From contig MNSZ01000061.1 in NCBI GenBank assembly GCA_001916715.1, positions 53,642 to 117,641 of the forward strand: a stretch of DNA of 64,000 nucleotides, in the 5' to 3' direction. The notes beneath the pieces are model-generated. The model did not search any database and was not told the origin of the DNA. It saw only the letters and a program-made list of their open reading frames with translations. The first letter of the stretch is position 1; every line of letters starts with the position of its first letter. Positions 27,377-35,207 of this stretch are shown in pieces. A program made the translations under genes and the position numbers. This stretch comes from Firmicutes bacterium CAG:24053_14 (GTDB lineage: Bacteria; Bacillota; Clostridia; Oscillospirales; Oscillospiraceae).

Positions 27377-28246
27377 TTACGCCCGAGCGTAAGCTGACGA
27401 GAGCTCAACGCAAACTATCTCGGGACGGTTGAAAACGCGCGGAATCGGCACGGAATTTCCGAGGCCGCGCGAGACGATCAGGGTGTAGCGGCCGTTGTTG
27501 TATTCTCCTGCATCGAAATCGGGGAACAGGCGGCGGTCGGTTCCGATAAGTCCGCCCACGCCGGGGATGCGGATAAGTCCGCCGTGCGCATGGCCGCAGA
27601 ATATGAGATCGACCGGCAGCTCGGGGTATTCGGTCATCCAGTAGTTTCGGTGCCCGAGCAGTATCTTGAACGCGTCCGGCGCGGCGTCGTTCATTTTCTG
27701 CGCAAGCTCGTCGGGACTGAGCATGTCGGCATAGGCCAGCGGATCTTCAACACCGCCGAGGAGTATCCCGTCCTCGCCGCGGCTTATCGTCAGATACTCG
27801 TTGCTTAAATATTTTACGCCGGCGCGCTCCAAAATGTTCCGGACCTTGACGGCAAGACCCGAGCCGAACTCGTGATTTCCGCTGATAAAATACACCGGAC
27901 ACAGCTCCGTGAGCCTGGCAGCGAGCTTTTCGACGGCCGCGAGGTCGCCCTCGTCGGTCACAAAATCGCCCGTAAGCGCGATCATGTCCGGCTCAAGCTC
28001 CTTGACTTTTTCGACAAGCTCCATGCCGTCCTCGCCGAACTCCGCGCCGTGAAGATCCGACAGCTGCACGATCTTAAATCCGTCGAAGCTCTCCGGAAGC
28101 TTTTGAGACTTCACCTCGTAGCGGCTTATCTCAAGGTCGTCTCTGCTGTCTTTTATCAAAAATGCCGCAGCCGCCGCGATCAGCGCAAGAATGATAAGCG
28201 CCGTCAGGCAGCCCCGGCCTCTGTGCTTTTTGCCCTTAGTTTTCAA
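27377..28246 (-). CDS. Membrane-anchored metallophosphoesterase (YkuE-like)
   Basis: 289 residues. A basic N-terminus and one hydrophobic segment (12-32) anchor it, with the calcineurin-like domain outside. Metal motifs: 'QLSDLHGAEFG' (DxH), 'ALTGDFV' (GD), 'ISGNHEF' (GNHE), and 'CGHAHGG' (GHxH). YkuE-type members act on lipid or cell-wall phosphoesters. Start is TTG at 28246, with GGAG at a normal distance and no ATG in frame. The last seven residues come from sequence resembling a family A repeat end (27390-27407), so the tail may have been replaced. Confidence 0.87.
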   Translation of the reverse strand: MKTKGKKHRGRGCLTALIILALIAAAAAFLIKDSRDDLEISRYEVKSQKLPESFDGFKIVQLSDLHGAEFGEDGMELVEKVKELEPDMIALTGDFVTDEGDLAAVEKLAARLTELCPVYFISGNHEFGSGLAVKVRNILERAGVKYLSNEYLTISRGEDGILLGGVEDPLAYADMLSPDELAQKMNDAAPDAFKILLGHRNYWMTEYPELPVDLIFCGHAHGGLIRIPGVGGLIGTDRRLFPDFDAGEYNNGRYTLIVSRGLGNSVPIPRVFNRPEIVCVELSSAYARA

Positions 28247-28330
28247 TTTGCATCTCCGAAATGTTTAGCCATAGTTTAAGTCAGTTTGAGTCAATTGTAC
28301 CACAAAGCCGCCAATGCCGCAACTTTGGTA

Positions 28331-28359
28331 TTGAAACCGCCGTGCTTTTGGGGTATAAT
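28331..28359 (+). promoter_or_regulatory. Promoter of the PrsA-like gene
   Basis: TTGAAA (28331-28336), 17-nt spacer and perfect TATAAT (28354-28359). Confidence 0.8.
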
Positions 28360-28396
28360 GTATAAATCACATCCAAATTAAAAAGGAAGACAAGAC

Positions 28397-29680
28397 ATGA
28401 GTGCATCAACCGAAAGAAAAAACAGGCAGACCGCTCGCAGCGAAGGCTCCTATGCAAAGGACATCAATGCGAAAAAGGAAGCCGACAAGAAAAAAAAGCA
28501 GAGGACCAAATGGATCATCGTAGGCGTTGCCTTGGTCATCTTCTTTGCATTTGCAATTTACCTCAACTCCGGCGCACTGTACAGATCGCTTGACGCGCTG
28601 ACAGTCAAGAACACCGAGGTTACCGTCGGCGACACGACCATTTCCGCCGGCGAGCGCGGCTTCTCCGTGGCTGAGTGCAACTATGTATATCATATGCAGT
28701 ATATCAGCCTTATGAACACCTATGGCAACTACGCCTCCACCCTCCTGCATCTGGACACCACCAAGCCCCTCGACGAGCAGGAGTGTCCGAGCTTTATGAA
28801 CAAAGAGGGCAAGGAAAACTACACCTGGGATCAGTATTTCCGCGACGCGACCAAGTCCCAGCTTGTGCAGCTTGCAGCCTTCGAGGCTTATGCCGAGCAG
28901 CATGACATCAAGCTCACGGACGACGACTATGCCGAGATCGACGAGACTATCAAGTCCATCGAAAGCACCGCCAAGGAAAACAACTACGGCAGCGTCAGCA
29001 AATTCCTCGCCGCAAACTACGGCCGCGGCTGCAACGAGTCCGTTGCACGCGCGATAATGGAGCTTCAGACCCTCGCAGGCAAGGTTCAGACAAGCATCAC
29101 CGATGTCGAGACCTACACTGCCGAGCAGCTTGCCGAAAAGTATGATTCCGTCAAGGACAGCTACGATAAGTTCACCTACAGCTACTATCTCGTAGCTGCC
29201 GAGCTCCCCGAGCACGAGCACTCCGAGGATGAGGATGAGCACGCTCACGAGCCGACCGACGAGGCAAAGGCAGCAGCCAAGGCTACCGCCGAGGAGATCC
29301 TCGCAAAGCTCAGCGACGGTACCTCTCTTGCAGATGCGGCAAAGGCCGTCGTGACCGACGCCGAGATCAAGGAGCAGACCGATCTTGCCGGTTCCTCCGT
29401 CGAGACCGCCCTGTCCGAGTGGATAAAGAGCGCCGACAGAAAGGCCGGCGACACCGCAGTCGTTGATTCCGGCACCGGCAGCTATGTCGTCGTGTTCACC
29501 AAGCGCGACAACAACCAGGCTCCTACCGAGGAGAGCGGCGATCAGAACTACTGCGACTATGTCGCGGAGAATCTGCTCAAGCAGGATGTGCTGAGCGAGT
29601 GGAACGAGCATGTTTTCAGCGGCATCGTCGAAGCTTACAAGGGCTCGTACAACGGATCTTCCCGCTATGTCGGACTCTGA
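28397..29680 (+). CDS. Membrane-anchored PrsA/SurA-like foldase candidate
   Basis: 427 residues. A Lys-rich cytoplasmic tail (1-37) and one membrane segment (38-58) precede an external helical region like the SurA/PrsA N-domain (about 80-260). The C-terminal part (about 290-400, 'AAAKATAEEILAKLSDGTSLADAAKAV' and 'GSYVVVFTKRDNN') resembles a degenerate peptidyl-prolyl isomerase module. Between them is a His/Asp/Glu-rich linker (EHEHSEDEDEHAHE) that could bind metal. No lipobox, unlike classical PrsA. Probably assists folding of exported proteins. It has its own promoter and terminator. Confidence 0.7.
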   Translation: MSASTERKNRQTARSEGSYAKDINAKKEADKKKKQRTKWIIVGVALVIFFAFAIYLNSGALYRSLDALTVKNTEVTVGDTTISAGERGFSVAECNYVYHMQYISLMNTYGNYASTLLHLDTTKPLDEQECPSFMNKEGKENYTWDQYFRDATKSQLVQLAAFEAYAEQHDIKLTDDDYAEIDETIKSIESTAKENNYGSVSKFLAANYGRGCNESVARAIMELQTLAGKVQTSITDVETYTAEQLAEKYDSVKDSYDKFTYSYYLVAAELPEHEHSEDEDEHAHEPTDEAKAAAKATAEEILAKLSDGTSLADAAKAVVTDAEIKEQTDLAGSSVETALSEWIKSADRKAGDTAVVDSGTGSYVVVFTKRDNNQAPTEESGDQNYCDYVAENLLKQDVLSEWNEHVFSGIVEAYKGSYNGSSRYVGL

Positions 29681-29694
29681 TAAATTATGATTTA

Positions 29695-29724
29695 AAAAGG
29701 CCGTTCCAAATGGGACGGCCTTTT
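29695..29724 (+). terminator. Intrinsic terminator of PrsA-like gene
   Basis: AAAAGGCCGTTCC paired with GGGACGGCCTTTT around AAAT (one imperfect position), T-rich end. Confidence 0.85.
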
Positions 29725-29741
29725 CTGACGGAGAAATTATA

Positions 29742-30446
29742 ATGAACGAGAGAACCATACGCGCCGAAATGCTCCTCGGAGCCGAGGCGATGGAAAAGCT
29801 CAAAAACGCGCACGTTGCCGTGTTCGGACTCGGCGGAGTCGGCTCATGGTGCGCCGAGGCGCTCGCGCGAAGCGGCGTCGGGCATCTTACGCTCATTGAC
29901 CAGGACACGGTCGGACTGAGCAACATAAACCGCCAGCTGTGCGCGCTGACCTCGACCGTCGGCATGCCGAAGGCCGACGTCATCAAACTGCGCCTTGAGG
30001 ACATAAATCCCGACGCAGACGTGAAAACCATAGTCGGCCGCTACGACGCCGAGCACCGTGAGGATTTCTTTGCAGACTACGACTTCATCGTCGATTGCAT
30101 CGACCTCGTGGCCTGCAAGGTCGATCTCATCCGGACGGCAAAGAGCCGCGGCATCCCCATCGTGTCCGCGCTCGGGACCGGCAACAAGTGCGACGCGCAG
30201 CGCCTTACGCTGTGCGACATAAAAAAAACCAGCGGCTGTCCGCTGGCAAGGGTGGTGCGCAAGGAGCTGCGCAGCATCGGCATCGAGCACCACGACGTTG
30301 TTTTCTCGCCCGAGGAGGCGATGAAGGCAGCGCAGTTTGAAGCGCCGCCTCCCGGCCGCCGGAGCGTGCCCGGCTCGCTGGTTTGGGTACCGGCAAGCGC
30401 GGGACTGCTCCTGTGCCAGCACGTTGTTTGCTCTATAATTCAATGA
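29742..30446 (+). CDS. tcdA: tRNA threonylcarbamoyladenosine dehydratase (TcdA/CsdL)
   Basis: 234 residues of the ThiF/E1-like family. The ATP-binding glycine loop is 'VFGLGGVGSWCAEALARSG' (28-46), the nucleotide-specific 'DQDTVGLSNINRQ' follows, and 'DFIVDCIDLVACKVDLI' plus 'GNKCDAQRL' identify the TcdA group. The enzyme cyclises N6-threonylcarbamoyl-adenosine at tRNA position 37, in the cytosol. It converges on the lactonase-like gene, overlapping it by 14 bp. Confidence 0.92.
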   Translation: MNERTIRAEMLLGAEAMEKLKNAHVAVFGLGGVGSWCAEALARSGVGHLTLIDQDTVGLSNINRQLCALTSTVGMPKADVIKLRLEDINPDADVKTIVGRYDAEHREDFFADYDFIVDCIDLVACKVDLIRTAKSRGIPIVSALGTGNKCDAQRLTLCDIKKTSGCPLARVVRKELRSIGIEHHDVVFSPEEAMKAAQFEAPPPGRRSVPGSLVWVPASAGLLLCQHVVCSIIQ

Positions 30447-31290
30447 CCTGAGGATGCACATCCGGATCGTGATTTGCAATGACCGCAACGCAGTCTGGAT
30501 CGTTTGCCTGCTCCTCTATCCAATCGAAGGACTTGAGCATGGCCTTTTCGTTAAAGCCGTAGCCGGGCAGTATCTTCTCGCGCCACGAGCGCTCCGTGAA
30601 TGCCGCGTCCGAGGTCAGAACGACGAACTTTTTGCCGTTTTTTATCTTCACGCCGATCTGACCGTCCGTGTGCCCCGGCAGACAGACGAATTTTATCGTC
30701 TCGTCACCGAATAGATCGTACGACCACCACAGTGGGCCGTCCATCGTACCCTTGAACCAGAAATGCTCGATCGGAACACCTCTGTACATGCTTTCGGGCT
30801 GGCGCAGCTTATACACCGTGCGGATAGTCCACCAGCCTTCTTCCTCCGGCAGCAGTATGCGCTGCGCGTTTTTCACCGAGCGCAGGCCGCTTGTGTGATC
30901 CGCGTCAAGATGCGTGAGCACAACGGCGCTCAGCTCCTCCGGTGCAATGCCCATTGCCGCAAGCTGCTCGGCCGCAGTCTTGCCTTTTCCCACCCACGGG
31001 TGATAAAATGCAGCAAGATATCCGGGCAATTGCAGCTTCACCGCCGCCGCATCATAAACGCCGTCGGGGCTTATCTCGCGGCTCCAGCCCGTGTCGATGA
31101 GCACCTTGCCTTTGGGGTGCTCGATGAGATAGGCCGAAACCGGCAGCTCGATGCGCTCGTCAGGCTTGTCGAACACGCCGCGCCGCGCATTTTTCAGGTT
31201 CACGCCGCCGCCATACGGCACAGCCTTCGACACGAGCATGCTGCCGCAATGCAGAACATGTATCCTGATCGGCGATCTTTCATCAGTCAT
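30433..31290 (-). CDS. MBL-fold hydrolase of the N-acyl homoserine lactonase (AiiA-like) group
   Basis: 285 residues. The dinuclear site motif HxDxDH is residues 127-132 (THLDADHTSG); further ligands are likely His in 'LPGHTDG' near 209 and Asp in 'LTSDAAF' near 230. Length and the 'VSAYLIEHPKGKVLIDTGW' opening fit the AiiA lactonase subgroup. Whether the substrate is a signal lactone or another lactone cannot be told. It is divergent from a TetR regulator with a shared operator (31314-31327), so expression is probably controlled by that regulator. Confidence 0.82.
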   Translation of the reverse strand: MTDERSPIRIHVLHCGSMLVSKAVPYGGGVNLKNARRGVFDKPDERIELPVSAYLIEHPKGKVLIDTGWSREISPDGVYDAAAVKLQLPGYLAAFYHPWVGKGKTAAEQLAAMGIAPEELSAVVLTHLDADHTSGLRSVKNAQRILLPEEEGWWTIRTVYKLRQPESMYRGVPIEHFWFKGTMDGPLWWSYDLFGDETIKFVCLPGHTDGQIGVKIKNGKKFVVLTSDAAFTERSWREKILPGYGFNEKAMLKSFDWIEEQANDPDCVAVIANHDPDVHPQVIEL

Positions 31291-31313
31291 AATTCAGTCC
31301 TCACAGTTTTTAT

Positions 31314-31327
31314 TTACCACTTGGTAA
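31314..31327. promoter_or_regulatory. Predicted TetR-family operator
   Basis: Perfect palindrome TTACCA-CT-TGGTAA between the lactonase-like gene and the divergent TetR gene. It overlaps a minus-strand promoter (TTGTGA, 17 nt, GTAAAT). Confidence 0.55.
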
Positions 31328-31377
31328 CATATTATCACAAAATATCGGTCTTGTAAATAACCGCAAAGGAGATAAAT

Positions 31378-31959
31378 ATGCCGCTTATCGTTGACAAGGA
31401 AGCCGTGCGCATGGAAATACTCATGGCATTCCAGCGCTGCATTGACAGCAAGCCGCTGACGAATGTTTCGCTGCGCGATATCGCCGCCGAGGCGAATATG
31501 AGCCATGCCAAGCTTTTAAATTATTTTGACAGCAAGGAAGAACTGCTGGTGAGCTATGTGCGCTACACGCGCGATTACATGAGCCAAAAGTGCCTTGCCT
31601 GGTTTAATGAGCATGACCGAGCCGACTACGGCTCGAACGCAGAATACATGAACGCTTTCATGAGCTATGTCGCGCGCGGAAAAGTCGGCGAGCAGCGCCC
31701 GAACGCGACGACGCAGACCTATGTTCTTGCGCATTATAACGAGCGTGTCGGCGAGCTCGTTCGGGAAGAATTTGCCGAATGGCGGCGCGTGATGGAGCTG
31801 TGTCTGAAGAGGATCTACGGCGATGAGGTCGGCGCGCGCGAGGCCGAGGGCATGATGATCCTCATCGCCGGAACGTTCATCTGCAACTACAACAACGCCC
31901 TCACCGGCGGCATAAGCGATGATATCCTCGGCTCGTTTGACAAGCTGCTGCAATCGTGA
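31378..31959 (+). CDS. TetR/AcrR-family regulator
   Basis: 193 residues. Residues 10-55 form the TetR helix-turn-helix ('NVSLRDIAAEANMSHAKLLNYFDSKEELL'); the C-terminal two thirds is a helical ligand domain of unknown specificity. GGAG precedes the ATG. It is divergent from the lactonase-like gene and likely represses both through the palindrome at 31314-31327. Confidence 0.9.
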   Translation: MPLIVDKEAVRMEILMAFQRCIDSKPLTNVSLRDIAAEANMSHAKLLNYFDSKEELLVSYVRYTRDYMSQKCLAWFNEHDRADYGSNAEYMNAFMSYVARGKVGEQRPNATTQTYVLAHYNERVGELVREEFAEWRRVMELCLKRIYGDEVGAREAEGMMILIAGTFICNYNNALTGGISDDILGSFDKLLQS

Positions 31960-31973
31960 AACAAACGACATTG

Positions 31974-32005
31974 AAAGAACCGGAGTCAGGCGACTCCGGT
32001 TCTTT
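31974..32005 (+). terminator. Terminator of the TetR gene
   Basis: Perfect 14-bp stem AAAGAACCGGAGTC with its complement, AGGC loop, then TTT. It also covers the 3' end of a possible small minus-strand gene. Confidence 0.8.
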
Positions 32006-32093
32006 CTGCAATTTTTGCGCCGGCGAAAAGTCTGCCGAACAGGCTTACGAAAACGCCGGTCAGCAGTGCGGCGGCGATTTGTTTTGCTTTCAT
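31986..32093 (-). CDS. Possible 35-residue membrane peptide
   Basis: ATG at 32093 preceded by AAGGA. The peptide begins MKAKQIAAALLTGVFVSLFG and has one hydrophobic segment flanked by basic residues, like small membrane proteins. It starts 12 nt after the stop of the CatB remnant, so it may have been the last gene of that operon. No family recognised. Confidence 0.35.
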   Translation of the reverse strand: MKAKQIAAALLTGVFVSLFGRLFAGAKIAERTGVA

Positions 32094-32105
32094 ATCATTG
32101 CATCC

Positions 32106-32198
32106 TTATTTTCGATTAAGCAGCGCGTCAAGCTCGCCGGACATGATCGCAGGGAGGCTGCGGCGTATCTTTTCCTCGTCCCAGTCCCACCAGCTTAA
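32106..32198 (-). pseudogene. C-terminal remnant of CatB-like acetyltransferase
   Basis: Encodes LSWWDWDEEKIRRSLPAI and a short tail ending in TAA. The 'WWDW...KI...LP' block is the usual C-terminus of CatB/Vat xenobiotic acetyltransferases and continues exactly where the truncated gene at 32466-33026 stops (...EKLRRLS). The family A repeat between them separates the two parts. Confidence 0.8.
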
Positions 32199-32471
32199 GC
32201 TGACGAGAGCCGAACCCATATCGCCTGTCAGCGCGCCCTTCCGGCTATTTTCGCCTTTTTTGCTTTGATGGGCGCCAGCCCACCTGCACCAAAGAAAGCC
32301 GAAAATATCTCGAAAAGCACATCTGACAGGTGCTCGCAGTTTTGCCGGAGCAGATTTTTGCTCAGGCAAGGCAAAGCTCGCGGAGAATACTGTCGTATTG
32401 TCAAGAGCTTTAACGCAGCATGGGCGGAAATCTGCCCGTCAAAACCGATATGCGTTCGACTCTCGTCAGCT
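32193..32471. repeat. Family A MITE-like repeat, full copy inside catB
   Basis: About 279 bp with inverted ends (AGCTGACGAGAGTCGAAC type) and no transposase frame. It splits a CatB-like gene between codons Leu-Ser and Trp-Trp; the Leu-Ser codons occur on both sides, consistent with a short target duplication. The copy at 13862-14024 is a deletion derivative. Its right end is open in the frame that enters the catB remnant. Confidence 0.85.
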
Positions 32472-33026
32472 GAGTCTCCTGAGCTTTTCTATCGTCTCGT
32501 CGTCAAAGCGCTTGCGTATCGGCTTTGCCGGAGTTCCGCCGACGATGGTGTAGGGCGGCACGTCCTTGGTGACAAGTGCACGCGTTCCGATTATCGCACC
32601 GTCGCCGATCGTAACGCCGGAGAGGATGACGGCCTCGTAGCCTATCCACACGTCGTTTCCGACGACGATATCGCCGTGATTATCCCACGCCTGCGCTATT
32701 GAGCCGACATCCGTCGGCAGTTCCCATTCCTCGAAGTATATCGGGAACGGATAGGTTGACAGACTGCCCAGCGTGTGGTTTGCGGCGTTGAAAATAAACT
32801 TTGCGCCGCAGGCGATTGAGCAGAACTTGCCGATCTTCAGCTTATCGTGGTTGCACTCGGGATAGTGGTACAGCACGTTGTTGCGCTGAAAATCCCGTGG
32901 GTCTTTTTCAAAATCGTCATATGTGGTGTAGTCTCCGATCTCGATAAAGTCACTGTGTACAACGTTTTGCAGATACACGGTGCTGTGACCCTGACTTCGG
33001 GGATACATTTTCCATTCCGGTATCAT
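32466..33026 (-). pseudogene. CatB-like xenobiotic O-acetyltransferase, interrupted
   Basis: 186 residues remain of a hexapeptide-repeat acetyltransferase: 'FCSIACGAKFIFNAANHTLGSLSTYPF' carries the catalytic His (NHTLG) and the left-handed beta-helix repeats follow ('IVVGNDVWIGYEAVILSGVTIGDGAIIGTRALVTKDV'). The frame ends at a TGA contributed by the family A repeat; the last 28 residues are displaced to 32106-32198. Because the catalytic core and acetyl-CoA site are intact, residual activity is possible. GGAGAG precedes the ATG. The enzyme class acetylates chloramphenicol or streptogramin A; no specific substrate is implied. Confidence 0.87.
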
Positions 33027-33038
33027 GTTGATCTCTCC

Positions 33039-33515
33039 TTACAAAAGCCGCTCCCAGCGCACGTTTTCCCAGCCGCTCGTGTCAAAAACGCTGCGCACGG
33101 CGCTGCTCATGTGCTGCAATTTTTTCTTTATCGCCGGCGATTTTATAAGCTCCTGCGCATCATCGTCGCGCGTCATGAAAAACTCCATTATCCGCGCGCG
33201 ATCCTCGCTTGCAAAGGTGCGCGAATAGCTGTCAACAAAATAAACGCCCTCGTCGCCGCCGCTGTAATATGTCCAGGGCCGGCAGTCGGGGTCAATGTCA
33301 ATAAGCTCAACGGTCGTGACCGTTCCGCTTTCGTCCGTGCGGCACATGGCGACCTTCGCGCCTCCGGCAGGGCAAAGCCCCGTGAGCGAGCTTGGCTGCG
33401 CGCAGCTGAGCCTTCGCGCGGCGCTCGGCGTCTCGGGCGCGGTGCTCGCCCGGCATCCGCTCAGGATAAGCGCCGCCAGCAGCGCCATGACAAGCGCCGG
33501 AACAATGCGCTTCAC
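33039..33515 (-). CDS. Lipoprotein of unknown function
   Basis: About 158 residues from a GTG at 33515 that overlaps the flavodoxin stop (GTGA), with GGGAG upstream. Signal peptide 'IVPALVMALLAALILSGC' ends in a lipobox, Cys at about residue 21. The mature part is small and mixed alpha/beta with two further Cys. Not recognised. Same strand as its neighbours, forming an operon from the TetR gene to catB. Confidence 0.7.
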   Translation of the reverse strand: MKRIVPALVMALLAALILSGCRASTAPETPSAARRLSCAQPSSLTGLCPAGGAKVAMCRTDESGTVTTVELIDIDPDCRPWTYYSGGDEGVYFVDSYSRTFASEDRARIMEFFMTRDDDAQELIKSPAIKKKLQHMSSAVRSVFDTSGWENVRWERLL

Positions 33516-34021
33516 GCCTTTGCTCCCTCGTACCATTCGAGCAAGGCGCTCAAATTCTCGGCCTTGACGCGCTCGCTGCCGGTGAGCATCATGTCGAGCA
33601 TATCGTCCTCTTCCTCGGTTCGGTCGGCCTTGTTTTCAAGCGCCTTGCCGACGGTTTTCACCATGATATCCATCATCATTCGATAAACGCCGTGCAGCTT
33701 CTTCACATCAAAATTGCCCTGAAGCGTGAAGAGCGCCGTATCCTCGGGAATATGGTTTTTCTCGCGGACCTCTTTTAGCTGAGTGCCGGTCTGCCCCATG
33801 CCGACGCCGCACACGGCGTATATTTTATAGCGCTTTGCGGCGGCCGAATAGCCCTTGACGCCGCTTGCCATTATCCAGCCGAGGTATATTATCCCGGCGT
33901 TGGCCGAGAGCTTATCCTTAGCGTCGCCCAGCGCAAATGCCGGAAGTCCCGTCATCTGCGATAAAAGCTCGGCGTATCTTTTTGTGCTGCCTGTGTTTGA
34001 TGTATAAACTATTGCGTCCAT
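33512..34021 (-). CDS. Flavodoxin-domain protein
   Basis: 169 residues. The phosphate loop 'YTSNTGSTKRYAELL' (6-20) is the FMN-binding signature of flavodoxins; 'GIIYLGWIMASGVKGY' and 'YAVCGVGMGQTG' provide the two following loops. It resembles the clostridial flavodoxin-fold proteins annotated near TetR regulators. It probably carries electrons or acts as an FMN reductase in the cytosol. Overlaps the lipoprotein gene by 4 nt. Confidence 0.85.
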   Translation of the reverse strand: MDAIVYTSNTGSTKRYAELLSQMTGLPAFALGDAKDKLSANAGIIYLGWIMASGVKGYSAAAKRYKIYAVCGVGMGQTGTQLKEVREKNHIPEDTALFTLQGNFDVKKLHGVYRMMMDIMVKTVGKALENKADRTEEEDDMLDMMLTGSERVKAENLSALLEWYEGAKA

Positions 34022-34089
34022 AAAAATTCTCCTTTTTCCGCGTGCTCGATTATTTTTAATATATCCTTCTGCGGCAAATAAACGGTAAA

Positions 34090-34368
34090 TTACTCTTTCA
34101 TACAGAAAAGATGTATGCCGATGGCGGCGTTAAAGCCAGTTGCCGCAAAAACGCTGAAGCGCTCGACAACGCCGAAGTATTCGGCCTGGACTATCTTCAT
34201 CTCAAGCGACGGAGCGTCGGCGGCGCTAAGGTCGCTGACTGCCTGCGCCATCCAGTCGTATCCGAGATATGCAAGCGGCGAGAACACCACCGCCGCCGTG
34301 TACGACAGCAGGCTGACGACACCCAAAAGTCCGAGCTTTTGAATCAGCGGTTTTTTCGTCTTCATCAT
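34090..34368 (-). pseudogene. DUF998 membrane protein with large internal deletion
   Basis: 92 residues remain where DUF998 proteins have about 210. The N-terminal half ('GLLGVVSLLSYTAAVVFSPL', 'YDWMAQAVSDLSAADAPSL') and the extreme C-terminus ('AEYFGVVERFSVFAATGFN', 'GIHLF') both match the family, but the central membrane helices are missing and the junction is in frame. Hence a deletion derivative, probably non-functional. It follows the TetR gene by 15 nt. Confidence 0.75.
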
Positions 34369-34383
34369 CTCTATCGCCTCTTT

Positions 34384-35004
34384 TTAAGCATGCACCGCGC
34401 GGAAGAAAAGCTCGGTGTGCGCCCTGAGCTTTTCAAGGCACTCCGCCTCGCGCTCCGGCTCGCGGTCGCATATGCCGATAAGCGTTATCACCGGCGCAAC
34501 ATACATCATTGCCAGCGCCTCGGGATCGTCGGGGCGTATCTCTCCGGCGGCTATGAGGCTGCGGAATATCGCCGCGTGATAATCGACCAGCCGTTCGACG
34601 TATCGGTGGGAATACAGCCGCGCAAGCTCCGGCGAGCGGAACTGTTCGATCGTCATCATGCGGCGGAACCGGCTTATCGGCTCATCGTGCAGGCTGTACA
34701 GGAAAACCTGTTTGAGCTTGTCAAAAAGCTCGTCTGCCGTTATCTGCGAAAACTCGGGAACGTCGCGCCGGGCATCCTGAACATGGACCGAGAGCCTGTC
34801 CGTCCCCTCGGCATAGCGCGCGGCCGTCGATTCGACTATCGCGTCGAATATCGCCTGCTTGCCGGGAAAGTGATTGTAAAGCGACGGAGCCTTTATCCCT
34901 ACCGCCTGTGCGATCTGCCCGACGCTGACCGAATCATAACCGTACTCCGAAAAAAGCTCCAGCGCCTTATCGAGTATCTTCTGCTTTGTGTCCTCCTGTT
35001 TCAT
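34384..35004 (-). CDS. TetR/AcrR-family regulator
   Basis: 206 residues. Helix-turn-helix at 8-55 ('ILDKALELFSEYGYDSVSVGQIAQAVGIKAPSLYNHFPGKQAI'), then a helical ligand domain. It leads an operon with the DUF998 remnant, flavodoxin, lipoprotein and catB. A perfect palindrome 15 nt before its start codon suggests autoregulation. Confidence 0.92.
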   Translation of the reverse strand: MKQEDTKQKILDKALELFSEYGYDSVSVGQIAQAVGIKAPSLYNHFPGKQAIFDAIVESTAARYAEGTDRLSVHVQDARRDVPEFSQITADELFDKLKQVFLYSLHDEPISRFRRMMTIEQFRSPELARLYSHRYVERLVDYHAAIFRSLIAAGEIRPDDPEALAMMYVAPVITLIGICDREPEREAECLEKLRAHTELFFRAVHA

Positions 35005-35018
35005 ATGCCCTCCAAGCT

Positions 35019-35036
35019 AACTAACATTCGTTAGTT
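35019..35036. promoter_or_regulatory. Predicted TetR operator
   Basis: AACTAAC-ATTC-GTTAGTT, perfect 7-bp arms, just upstream of the TetR start. Confidence 0.6.
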
Positions 35037-35136
35037 TAGAGTATAATACTTTGCCCCCTCGCTGTCAAGGGAGAGATAAAATTATTTTTCGGCCGGAAGC
35101 GCAGCGGAATTTTTTCAGGCCTTCGAAACTATGCAA

Positions 35137-35165
35137 TGGACAAAAGTCTCCCAATGTAGGATAAT
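35137..35165 (+). promoter_or_regulatory. Promoter of the deformylase-like gene
   Basis: TGGACA (35137-35142), 17-nt spacer and GATAAT (35160-35165). Confidence 0.6.
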
Positions 35166-35187
35166 GAAACAACATCAGGAGACTTTT
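35142..35187. promoter_or_regulatory. Inverted repeat straddling the -10 element
   Basis: AAAAGTCTCC (35142-35151) and GGAGACTTTT (35178-35187), perfect 10-bp arms around the -10 box. One arm lies in the promoter spacer and the other after the start point, so a DNA operator is more likely than an RNA hairpin. Confidence 0.45.
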
Positions 35188-35207
35188 AATTTGCAGGAGG
35201 ACACAAT

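Noticed and set aside
27105..27392. 95-residue frame on the + strand after the kinase gene
   Set aside because: It spans three hairpins, has no ribosome binding site and no protein-like pattern.
30433..31290. Firm assignment as a quorum-quenching acyl-homoserine lactonase
   Set aside because: The metal motif fits the group, but substrate cannot be read from sequence and acyl-homoserine lactone signalling is not expected in such hosts.
32193..32471. Complete insertion sequence
   Set aside because: At about 279 bp it has no room for a transposase and no frame resembling one; it fits a non-autonomous element.
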